64,000 nucleotides of DNA from Owenia fusiformis. Taxonomy: Eukaryota; Annelida; Polychaeta; Sabellida; Oweniidae. How positions within the stretch are numbered: position 1 is the stretch's first letter; the number at the start of each line of letters is the position of its first letter. A model generated the notes under the pieces. The model was not told the DNA's origin and did not search any database. It saw nothing but the letters and a program-made list of their open reading frames with translations. Position numbers and translations under genes: made by a program. Shown here in pieces: positions 37,884-47,632 of this stretch. Location: assembly GCA_903813345.2 (NCBI GenBank), contig CAIIXF020000036.1, positions 1 through 64,000 of the forward strand. Direction: 5' to 3'.

Positions 37884-40800
37884 CGGTAACCAGAGAATGC
37901 ATTCTGCGTGGCTTACCTCCAGACCCTGTGTAGCAGTGTAGTCAGTATAGCCCCAGAATGCATGCACCTAGGCTTACCCTCAGAACCTCTGTAGTCGCGT
38001 AGCCAGTGTGCATGCTCCTAGGCTTACATACAGATCCTGTGTAGCAGCGTAGTCAGTGCAGCTAACGTAGCCACAGAATGATTGCTCCTAGGCTTACCTC
38101 CAGACTCTGTGTAGTTGCGTAGCCAGTGTAGCTTGCATAGCCACTGCATGCATGTTCCTAGGCTTACCTCCAGACTCTGTGTAGTTGCGTAGCCAGTGTA
38201 GCTTGCATAGCCACTGCATGCATGTTCCTAGGCTTACCTCCAGACTCTGTGTAGCAGCGTAGTCAGTGTAGCTAGCGTAGCCACCATATGCATGCTCCCA
38301 GGGTTACCTCTATACCCTCTGTAGTCGCATAGCCAGTGCAGCTAACGTAGCCACCGAATGCAGGCCCTTAGGCTAACCTCCAGACTCTGTGTAGCAGCGT
38401 AATCACTGTAGCTAGCGTAGCCACAGAATGCATGCTCTTAGGCTTACCTGCAGACCCTATGTAGCCGCGTAGCCAGTGTAGTTAGCGTAGCCACCGTATG
38501 CATGCTCCCAGGGTTACCTCTATATCCTCTGTAGTCGTGTAGCCAGTGTAGCTAACGTAGCCAACGAATGTTTGCTCCTAGGCTTACCTCCAGACTCTGT
38601 GTAGTCGCGTTGCCAGTGTCGCTTGCGTAGCCACTGCATGCATGCCCCTAGGCTTACCTCCAGAACCTATGAAGCCACGTAGCCAGTGTAGCTAGCGTAG
38701 CCACCATATGCATGCTCCAAGGGTTACCTCTATACCCTCTGTAGTTCCATAGCCAGTGTAGCTAACGTAGCCACCGAATGCATGCTCCTAGGCTTACATC
38801 CATATCCTGTGTAGCAGCGTAGTCAGCGTAGCTAGCTTAGCTACCGCATTCATGCTCCTCAGCTTACCTCTATACACTCTGTAGTCGCATAGCCAGTGAA
38901 GCTAGCGTAGCCCCTGAATGCATGCTCCTAGACTTACATCCAGATCCTGTGTAGCATCGTAGTCAGTGTAGCTAGCGTAGCCCCCGTATGCATACTCCTA
39001 GGCTTACCTCCTGACTCTGTGTAGCAGCGTAGTCAGTGTAGCTATCGTAGCCCCAGAATGCATGCTCCTAGGCTTACCTCTATACACTCTGTAGTCGCAT
39101 AGCCAATGTAGCTAGCTTAGCCCCTGAATACATGCTCCTAGGCTTACATCCAGATCCTGTGTAGCAGCGTAGACAGTGTAGCTAGCGTAGCCCCAGAATG
39201 CATGCTCCTAGGGTTACCTCCAGAACCTCTGTAGTCGCGTAGCCAGTGTAGCTAGCTTAGCTACTGCATTCATGCTCCTAGGCTTACATCCAGATCCTGT
39301 GTAGCAGAGTAGACAGTGTAGCTAGCGTAGCCCCAGAATGCATGCTCCTAGGGTTACCTCCAGAACCTCTGTAGTCGCGTAGCCAGTGTAGCTAGCTTAG
39401 CTACTGCATTCATAGCCCCTGAATGCGTGCTCCTTGGCTTACATCCAGACTCTGTATATCAGCATAGCCAGTGTAGCTATTGTAGCCACCGTATGCATGC
39501 TCCTAGGGTTACCTCCATACCCTCTGTAGTCGCGTAGCCAGTGTAGCTAACGTAGCCCCCGAATGCATGCTCCTGGGCTTACCTCCAGACTCTGTGTAGC
39601 AGCGTAGTCAGTGTAGCTAGCGTAGATCCTGAATACATTCTCCTAGGCTTACCCCCAGAACCTCTGTGTAGTCGTGTAGCCAGTGTGGTTAACGAAGCCA
39701 CAGAATGCATGCTCCTAGGCTTACCTGCAGACCCTATGTAGCCGCGTAGCCAGTGTAGGTAGCGTATCGACGGTATGCATGCTCCCAGGGTTACTTCTAT
39801 ACCCTCTGAAGTCGTGTAGCCAGTGTAGCTAACGTAGCCACCGAATGCATGCTCCCAGGGTTACCTCTGTAGTCGTGTAGTCAGTTTACCTAACGTAGCC
39901 ACCGAATGATTGCTCCTAGGCTTACGTCCAGACTCTGTGTAGTCGTGTAGCCAGTGTAGCTAACGTAGCCACCGAATTCATGCTCCTAGGCTTACCTCTA
40001 GACTCTTTGTAGCAGCATAGTCAGTGTAGCTAGCGTAGCCCCCGAATGAATGCTCCTAGGCTTACCCCCAGAACCTCTGTAGTCGCGTAGCCAGTGTGGC
40101 CTACGTAGCTACAGTGTGCATGCTCCTAGGCTTACATCCAGATCCTGTGTAGCAGCGTAGTCAGTGTAGCTTAGCTTACCTCTATACATTTTGTAGTTGC
40201 ATAGCCAATGTAGCTAGCGGAGCCCCTGAATACATGCTCCTAGGCTTACATCCAGACTCTGTGTAGCAGCGTAGTCAGTGTAGCTAGCGTAGCCCCAGAA
40301 TGCATGCTCCTAGGCTTACCACCAGAACCTCTGTAGTCGCGTAGCCAGTGTGGTTAACGTATCCACAGAATGCATGCTCCTAGGCTTACCTGCAGACCCA
40401 ATGTAGCCGCGTAGCCAGTGTAGTTAGTGTAGCCACTGTATGCATGCTCCCAGGGTTACCTCTATACCCTCTGTAGTCGTGTAGCCAGTGTAGCTAACGC
40501 TGCCACCGAATGATTGCTCCTAGGCTTACCTCCAGACTCTGTGTAGTCGTGTATCCAGTGTAGCTTGCGTAGCTACTGAATGCATGCTCCTAGGCTTACG
40601 TCCAGACCCTATGTAGCCACGTAGCCAGTGTAGCTAGCGTTGCCACAGTATTCATGCTCCCATTGTTACCCTCTGTAGTCGCGTAGCCAGTGTAGCTAAC
40701 GTAGCGCCTGAATGCATGCTCCTAGGCTTACATCCAGATCCTGTGTAAGCAGTGTAGTCAGTGTAGCTAGCGTAGCCCCAGAATGCATGCTCCTAGGCTT

Positions 40801-43800
40801 ACCTGCAGACCCTTTGTAGTCGCATATCCAGAGTAGCTAACGTAGCCACCGAATGCATGCTCCTAGGCTTACCTTCAGACTCTGTATAGCAGCGTAGCCA
40901 GTGTAGCTAGCGTAGCCACCGTATGCATGCTCCTAGGGTTACCTCTATACCCTCTGTTGTCGCATAGCCAGTGTAGCTAACGTAGCCCACGAATGCATGC
41001 TCCTAGGTTTACCTCCAAACTCTGTGTAGCAGCGTAGCCAGTGTAGCTAACGTAGACCCGAATGCATGCTCCTAGGCTTACCTCCAGACTCTGTGTAGCA
41101 GCGTAGTCAGTGTAGCTAACGTAGATCCTGAATACATGCTCCTAGGCTTACCCCAAAAACCTCTGTGTAGTCGTGTAGCCAGTGTGGTTAACGAAGCCAC
41201 AGAATGCATGCTCCTAGCCTTACCTGAAGACCCTATGTAGCCGCATAGCCAGTGTAGTTAGCGTAGCCACCGTATGCATGCTCCAAGGGTAACCTCTATA
41301 CCCTCTGTAGTCGTGTAGCCAGTTTACCTAACGTAGCCACCGAATGATTGCTCCTAGGCTTACCTCCAGACTCTGTGTAGCGGCGTAGTCAGTGTAGCTA
41401 GGGTACCAACAGAATGCATGCTCCTAGGCTTACCTGCAGACCCTATGTAGGTGCGTAGCCAGTGTAGTTAGCGTAGCCCCCGTATGCATGCTCCCAGGGT
41501 AACTCTATACCCTCTGTAGTCGTGTAGCCAGTGTAGCTAACATAGCCACCGAATGTTTGGTTCTAGGCTTACCTCCAGACTCTGTTTAGTCGCGTAGCCA
41601 GTGTAGCTAACGTAGCCTCCGAATGCATGCTCCTAGGCTTACCTCCAGACTCTGTGTAGCGGCGTAGTCAGTGTAGCTAGGGTACCAACAGAATGCATGC
41701 TCCTAGGCTTACCTGCAGACCCTATGTAGGTGCGTAGCCAGTGTAGTTAGCGTAGCCCCCGTATGCATGCTCCCAGGGTACCTCTATACCCTCTGTAGTC
41801 GTGTAGCCAGTGTAGCTAACATAGCCACCGAATGTTTGGTTCTAGGCTTACCTCCAGACTCTGTTTAGTCGCGTAGCCAGTGTAGCTTGCGTAGCCACTG
41901 CATGCATGCTCCTAGGCTTACCTCCAGACCCTATATAGCCACGAAGTCAGTGTAGCTAGCGGAGCCCCTGAATGCATGCTCTTAGGCTTACCCCCAGAAC
42001 CTCTGTAGTCGTGTAGCAAGTGTAGCTAGCGTATCCACCGAATGCATGCTCCTAGGCTTTCCTCTAGACTCTGTGTAGCCGCATAGCCAGTGTAGCTTGC
42101 GTAGCCACTGCATGTATGCTCCTAGGCTTACCTCCAGACCCTATGTAGCCACGTAGTCAGTGTAGCTAGCGTAGCCCCCGAATGCGGGTTCTTAGGCTTA
42201 CCCCTAGAACCTCTGTAGTCGCGTAGCCAGTGTGGCTAACGTAGCCACATAATGCATGCTCTTAGGCTTACATGCAGACCCTAGGTAGCCGTGTAGCCAG
42301 TGTAGATACAGTAGCCACCGAATGCATGCTCCTAAGCTTACCTCCAGACTCTCTGTATCAGCAGAGCCAGTGTAGCTAGCGTAGCCACCGTATGCATGCT
42401 CCTAGGGTTACCTCTTTACCCTCTGTAGTTGTGTAGCCAGTGTAGCTAACGTAGCCGCCGTTTGCATGCTCCTAGGGTTACCTCTATACCCTCTGTAGTA
42501 GCGTAGCCAGTGTAGCTAGCGTAGCCACCGTATGCATGCTCCCAGGGTTACCTCTATACCTTCTGTAGTCGTGTAACCAGTGTAGCTAACGTAGCCACCG
42601 AATGCATTCTCCTTGGCTTACCTCCAGACTCTATGTAGTCGCGTAGCCAGTGTAGCTAGCGTAGCCACCGTATGCATGCTCCCAGGATTACCTCTATACC
42701 CTCTAACGTAGCCACCGAATGCATGCTCCTAGGCTTACATCCATATCCTGTGTAGCAGCGTAGTCAGTGTAGCTAGCGTAGCCCCAGAATGCATGCTCCT
42801 AGGCTTACCTCCAGACTCTGTGTAGCATCGTAATCAGTGTAGCTAGCGTAGCCACATATTGCATGCTCCTAGGCTTACCTGCAGACCCTATGTAGCCGCG
42901 TAGCCAGTGTAGTTAGCGTAGCCACCGTATGCATGCTCCCAGGGTTACCTCTTTACCCTCTGTAGTTGTGTAGCCAGTGTAGCTAACGTAGCCGCCGTAT
43001 GCATGCTCCCAGGGTTACCTCTATACGTATCCAGTGCAGCTACTGTATGCATGCTCCCAGGGTTACTTCTATACCCTTTGTAGTCCCGTAGCCAATGTAG
43101 CTAACGTAGCCACCGAATGCATGCTCCTAGGCTCACCCCCAGAATCTCTGTGTAGCAGAGTAGTCAGTGTAGCTAGCGGGGCCACAGAATGCATGCTCCT
43201 AGGCTTACCTCCAGACTCTGTGTAGCTACATAGCCAGTGTAGTTAGCGTAGCCATCGTATGCATGCTCCCAGGGTTACCTCTTTGCCCTCTGTAGTCGTG
43301 TAGCAAGGGTAGCTAACGTATCCACCGAATGCATGCTCCTAGGCTTACCTCCAGACCCTATGTAGCCACGTAGTCAGTGTAGCTAGCGTAGCCCCCGAAT
43401 GCGGGCTCTTAGGCTTACCCCCAGAACCTCTGTGTATCAGCGTAGCCAGTGTAGCTAGCGTAGCCACCGTATGCATGCTCCTAGGGTTACCTCTTTACCC
43501 TCTGTAGTTGTGTAGCCAGTGTAGCTAACGTAGCCGCCGTATGCATGCTCCTAGGGTTACCTCTATACCCTCTGTAGTAGCGTAGCCAGTGTAGCCACCG
43601 TATGCATGCTCCCAGGGTTACCTCTATACCTTCTGTAGTCGTGTAACCAGTGTAGCTTACGTAGCCACCGAATGCATTCTCCTTGGCTTACCTCCAGACT
43701 GTGTGTAGTCTCGTAGCCAGTGTAGCTAGCGTAGCCACCGTATGCATGCTCCCAGGGTTACCTCTTTACCCTCTGTAGTTGTGTAGCCAGTGTAGCTAAC

Positions 43801-44034
43801 GTAGCCGCCGTATGCATGCTCCTAGGGTTACCTCTATACCCTCTGTAGTAGCGTAGCCAGTGTAGCCACCGTATGCATGCTCCCAGGGTTACCTCTATAC
43901 CTTCTGTAGTCGTGTAACCAGTGTAGCTTACGTAGCCACCGAATGCATTCTCCTTGGCTTACCTCCAGACTGTGTGTAGTCGCGGAGCCAGTGTAGCTAG
44001 CGTAGCCACCGTATGCATGCTCCCAGGGTTACCT
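37884..44034 (+). repeat. Higher-order repeat, copy 4, D2 deleted (6151 bp)
   Basis: Starts with the first marker form and the P block; M is at 39453, N at 40661 and D1 near 42350. Within E, at about 43735-43755, the sequence passes straight into CAGGGTTACCTCTTTACCC, which in copy 1 lies after D2 (about 20030). About 2.0 kb including D2 is therefore absent. The unit ends at the second-form marker at 44035. Together with the unit before it, it makes a 9253-bp composite (34782 to 44035). Confidence 0.87.
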
Positions 44035-46122
44035 CGGTAACCAGAGAATGCATTCTGCGTGGCTTACCTCCAGACCCTGTGTAGCAGTGTAGTCAGTATA
44101 GCTAGCGTAGCACCAGAATGCAAGCACCTAGGCTTACCCTCAGAACCTCTGTAGTCGCGTAGCCAGTGTGCATGCTCCTAGGCTTACATCCAGATCCTGT
44201 GTAGCAGCGTAGTCAGTGCAGCTAACGTAGCCACAGAATGATTGCTCCTAGTCTTACCTCCAGACTCTGTGTAGTCGCGTAGCCAGTGTAGCTTGCATAG
44301 CCACTGCATGCATGCCCCTAGGCTTACATCCAGACTCTGTGTAGCAGCGTAGTCAGTGTAGCTAGCGTAGCCACCATATGCATGCTCCCAGGGTTACCTC
44401 TATACCCTCTGTAGTCGCATAGCCAGTGTAGCTAACGTAGCCACCCAATTCAGGCCCCTAGGCTTACCTCCAGACTCTGTGTAGCATCGTAATCAGTGTA
44501 GCTAGCGTAGCCACAGATTGCATGCTCCTAGGCTTACCTGCAGACCCTATGTAGCCGCGTAGCAAGTGTAGTTAGCGTAGCCACCGTATGCATGCTCCCA
44601 GGGTTACCTCTATATCCTCTGTAGTCGTGTAGCCAGTGTAGCTAACGTAGCCAACGAATGTTTGCTCCTAGGCTTACCTCCAGACTCTGTGTAGTTGCGT
44701 TGCCAGTGTCGCTTGCGTAGCCACTGCATGCATGCCCCTAGGCTTACCTCCAGAACCTCTGTAGTTGCGTAGCCAGTGTAGCTAGCTTAGCTACCGCATT
44801 CATGCTCCTTTTAGCTTACCTCTATACACTCTGTAGTTGCATAGCCAGTGTAGCTAGCGTAGCCACTGAATGCATGCTCCTAGGCTTACATCCAGATCCT
44901 GTGTAGCATCGTAGTCAGTGTAGCTTGTGTAGCCCCCGAATACATGCTCCTAGGCTTACCTCCAGAATCTGTGTAGCAGCGTAGTCAGTGTAGCTAGCGT
45001 AGCCACAGAATGTATGCTCCTAGGCTTACCTGCAGACCCTATGTAGCCGCGTAGTCAGTGTAGTTAGCGTAGCCACTGTATGCACGCTCCCAGGGTTACC
45101 TCTATACCCTCTGTAGTCGTTTAGCCAGTGTAGCTAACGTTGCCACCGAATGATTGCTCCTAGTCTTACCTCCAATCTCTGTGTAGTCGCGTAGCCAGTG
45201 TAGCTGTGTAGCTACTGCATGCATGCTCCTAGGCTTACCTCCAGACTCTGTGTAGCGGCGTAGTCAGTGTAGCTAGGGTACCAACAGAATGCATGCTCCT
45301 AGGCTTACCTGCAGACCATATGTAGCTGCGTAGCCAGTGTAGTTAGCGTAAACATCGTATGCATGCTCCCAGGGTTACCTCTAAACCCTCTGTAGTCGTG
45401 TAGCCAGTTTACCTAACGTAGCCACCGAATGATTGCTCCTAGGCTTACCTCAAGACTCTGTGTAGTCGTGTAGCCAGTGTAGCTAACGTAGCCTCCGAAT
45501 GCATGCTCCTAGGCTTACCTCCAGACTCTGTGTAGCGGCGTAGTCAGTGTAGCTAACGTAGATCCTGAATACATGCTCCTAGGCTTACCCCCAGAACCTC
45601 TGTGTAGTCGTGTAGCCAGTGTGGTTAACGAAGCCACAGAATGCATGCTCCTAGCCTTACCTGCAGACTCTATGTAGCCGCGTAGCCAGTGTAGTTAGCG
45701 TAGCCACCGTATGCATGCTCCCAGGGTTACCTCTAAACCCTCTGTAGTCGTGTAGCCAGTTTACCTAACGTAGCCACCGAATGATTGCTCCTAGGCTTAC
45801 CTCAAGACTCTGTGTAGTCGTGTAGCCAGTGAAGCTAGCGTAGCCTCCGAATGCATGCTCCTAGGCTTACCTCCAGACTCTGTGTAGCGGCGTAGTCAGT
45901 GTAGCTAGGGTACCAACAGAATGCATGCTCCTAGGCTTACCTGCAGACCCTATGTAAGTGCGTAGCCAGTGTAGTTAGCGTAGCCCCCGTATGCATGCTC
46001 CCAGGGTACCTCTATACCCTCTGTAGTCGTGAGCCAGTGTAACTAACGTAGCCACCGAATGTTTGGTTCTAGGCTTACCTCCAGACTCTGTTTAGTCGCG
46101 TAGCCAGTGTAGCTTGCGTAGC

Positions 46123-46128
46123 CACTGC
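46123..46128 (+). repeat. Target-site duplication, left (CACTGC)
   Basis: Left copy of the 6-bp duplication. The empty site in the sister unit reads GCCACTGCATGCATCC, with CACTGC once. Confidence 0.88.
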
Positions 46129-46142
46129 CAGGCCTGTCAACT
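46129..46142 (+). repeat. Left terminal inverted repeat
   Basis: CAGGCCTGTCAACT. It pairs with the right end over 14 bp with one mismatch, at base 5 (C versus G). Confidence 0.87.
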
Positions 46143-46162
46143 GTCCCGCAATTTGCGTATTT

Positions 46163-46379
46163 GTCACGCATTTGCTGAAGAATTTGAAGTCACGCCAGTT
46201 TTTTTTGCGTGACAGAAAATGTCACGCAAAATACGCATTTTACCTGGTAATTGTCACGCAAAAATATTTCTGTAAAAATTTTTTCGAAATATGTTTACGA
46301 TACGGTAAAAATACGAACGCCGGAAAAAAACGAACGCAATTTGTTCGGATTTGTCACGCGAATTCCGTATGTGTCACGC
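46163..46379 (+). repeat. Cluster of GTCACGC motifs in the left half of the transposon
   Basis: Six direct copies of GTCACGC start at 46163, 46189, 46221, 46253, 46353 and 46373, and one inverted copy lies at 46207-46213. A degenerate copy, GTCCCGCA, is at 46143. Several copies extend to TTGTCACGCA. Spacings are 20, 26 or 32 bp in places. Repeated subterminal motifs are typical binding sites for transposases, so that role is a reasonable guess, but nothing here shows it. Confidence 0.85.
46189..46213. other. Inverted repeat GTCACGC / GCGTGAC inside the transposon
   Basis: A perfect 7-bp inverted repeat separated by 11 bp that include eight T. It could form a small hairpin, or be a paired binding site. 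Confidence 0.75.
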
Positions 46380-46406
46380 ATGTTCATTTGAAATTTTTCG
46401 TACCTA

Positions 46407-46420
46407 CCCCCCCCCCCCCC
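46407..46420 (+). repeat. Run of 14 C
   Basis: Homopolymer between the motif-rich left half and the tandem-repeat right half of the element. The exact length may be affected by sequencing error. Confidence 0.85.
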
Positions 46421-46459
46421 GTTGGCGACAACGCGAGCGTAGCGAGTGCGAAAAATTTG

Positions 46460-46585
46460 AGGTGTTCAAAGTTTGGCAAAGGTGCTCAAACTTTGGCCAA
46501 AGGTGTTTAAAAGTTGGCCAAAGGTGTTCAAAATTTGGACAAAAGTGTTCAGATTTGGACTTAGGTGTCCAACATTTTGAAGTCA
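46460..46585 (+). repeat. Six ~21-bp tandem repeats in the right half of the transposon
   Basis: Units begin at about 46461, 46481, 46502, 46523, 46544 and 46564, with a consensus near AGGTGTTCAAAGTTTGGCCA. They decay towards the right end. No counterpart exists on the left side, so the two subterminal regions are built differently. Confidence 0.85.
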
Positions 46586-46604
46586 CTCATATTAGGTGGT
46601 CCCA

Positions 46605-46618
46605 AGTTGACAGCCCTG
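46605..46618 (-). repeat. Right terminal inverted repeat
   Basis: AGTTGACAGCCCTG on the + strand, reverse complement CAGGGCTGTCAACT. Similarity to the left end stops after these 14 bp. Confidence 0.87.
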
Positions 46619-46624
46619 CACTGC
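46619..46624 (+). repeat. Target-site duplication, right (CACTGC)
   Basis: Right copy, followed directly by ATGCATCCTCC as in the empty site. Extending to 7 bp fails (C on the left, G on the right). Confidence 0.88.
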
Positions 46625-46774
46625 ATGCATCCTCCTAGGCTTACCTCCAGACCCTATATAGCCACGTAGTCAGTGTAGCTAGCGGAGCCCCCGATTGCAT
46701 GCTCTTGGGCTTACCCCCAGAACCTCTGTAGTCGTGTAGCCGGTGTGGCTAACTGTGTAGCCGGTGTGGCTAAC

Positions 46775-46796
46775 TGTGGCTACGTTAGTAGCCACA
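46775..46796 (+). other. Template-switch hairpin, copy 3
   Basis: Third identical copy, 858 bp before the marker at 47633. It lies in the R block that also carries the transposon. Confidence 0.85.
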
Positions 46797-47632
46797 GAAT
46801 GCATGCTCCTAGGCTTACCTGCAGACCCTATGTAGCTGCGTAGACAGTGTAGTTAGCGTAACCATCGTATGCATGCTCCCAGGGTTACCTCTATACGTAT
46901 CCAGTGTAGCTACTGTATGCATGCTCCCAGGGTTACTTCTATACACTTCGTAGTCCCGTAGCCAATGTAGCTAACGTAGCCACCGAATGCATGCTCCTAG
47001 GCTTACCCCCAGAATCTCTGTGTAGCAGAGTAGTCAGTGTAGCTAGCGGGGCCACAGAATGCATGCTCCTAGGCTTACCTCCAGACTCTGTGTAGCTACA
47101 TAGCCAGTGTAGTTAGCGTAGCCATCGTATGCATGCTCCCAGGGTTACCTCTTTGCCCTCTGTAGTCGTGTAGCAAGGGTAGCTAACGTATCCACCGAAT
47201 GCATGCTCCTAGGCTTACCTCCAGACCCTATGTAGCCACGTAGTCAGTGTAGCTAGCGTAGCCCCCGAATGCGGCTCTTAGGCTGACCCCCAGAACCTCT
47301 GTGTATCAGCGTAGCCAGTGTAGCTAGCGTAGCCACCGTATGCATGCTCCTAGGGTTACCTCTTTACCCTCTGTAGTTGTGTAGCCAGTGTAGCTAACGT
47401 ATCCGCCGTATGCATGCTCCTAGGGTTACCTCTATACCCTCTGTAGTAGCGTAGCTAGTGTAGCCACCGTATGCATGCTCCCAGGGTTACCTCTATACCT
47501 TCTGTAGTCGTGTAACCAGTGTAGCTTACGTAGCCACCGAATGCATTCTCCTTGGCTTACCTCCAGACTGTGTGTAGTCGCGTAGCCAGTGTAGCTAGCG
47601 TAGCCACCGTATGCATGCTCCCAGGGTTACCT

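Larger units (their letters stand above)
1..46128 (+). repeat. 70-bp satellite array, part left of the transposon
   Basis: Uninterrupted head-to-tail array of diverged ~70-bp monomers. A typical monomer opens GCTCCTAGGCTTACCTCCAG, continues through a GTAG-rich core and ends GAATGCAT. Monomer families are recognisable: one with CTCCAGACTCTGTGTAGC, one with CTGCAGACCCTATGTAGC, and one opening CTCCCAGGGTTACCTCTATA. All monomers lie in the same orientation. Stop codons are dense on the + strand (TAG several times per monomer), and CTA and TTA triplets give frequent stops on the - strand. Because 70 is not a multiple of 3, the frame shifts at every monomer, so the array is not a repeat protein. 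I see no gene, RNA gene or other unique sequence in this stretch. Centromeric or heterochromatic location is inferred from the satellite architecture and is not shown by the sequence. Confidence 0.97.
46129..46618. mobile_element. Short non-autonomous DNA transposon (MITE-like), 490 bp
   Basis: The only non-satellite sequence in the window. It is flanked by a 6-bp target-site duplication CACTGC and has imperfect 14-bp terminal inverted repeats, CAGGCCTGTCAACT and (reverse complement of the other end) CAGGGCTGTCAACT. It is AT-richer than the satellite and carries no transposase: the longest open frames are about 112 and 95 codons, overlap each other in different frames, and run through homopolymers and simple repeats. 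The left half holds GTCACGC motifs; the right half holds a C14 run and ~21-bp tandem repeats. CAGGG-type ends resemble those of many hAT elements, but hAT elements usually make 8-bp duplications, so the superfamily stays open. The uninterrupted sister copy at 36861-36880 proves the site and the duplication. Confidence 0.92.
44035..47632 (+). repeat. Short composite unit Q' + R, interrupted by transposon (3598 bp)
   Basis: Same structure as 34782-37883: second marker form, Q' to about 45015, then R. It is 496 bp longer. From the start marker to the insertion point both copies measure 2093 bp, and from the end of the target duplication to the next marker both measure 1009 bp. The whole length difference is therefore the 490-bp element plus one 6-bp target duplication. 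Confidence 0.93.

Noticed and set aside
46122-46128. 7-8-bp target-site duplication for the transposon
   Set aside because: The seventh base differs (C left, G right), and the inverted ends align symmetrically only if the duplication is 6 bp.
46421-46450. CENP-B box or other known centromere protein site
   Set aside because: The GTTGGCGACAACGCGAG stretch in the transposon only loosely recalls a CENP-B box and lacks its required pattern. I saw no match in the satellite monomers.
46172-46510. 112-codon open frame in the transposon
   Set aside because: It runs across GTCACGC motifs, the C14 run and the tandem repeats, gives a low-complexity product with no recognisable domain, and overlaps another frame of similar length. 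It is not a transposase.
46404-46586. 60-codon open frame on the minus strand of the transposon
   Set aside because: It is the minus-strand reading of the 21-bp repeats and ends in the glycine run of the poly-C tract. The apparent regularity of the peptide comes from the DNA repeats.
46351-46638. 95-codon open frame overlapping the transposon end
   Set aside because: It reads through the 21-bp tandem repeats and out into the satellite. It is a by-product of the repeat.
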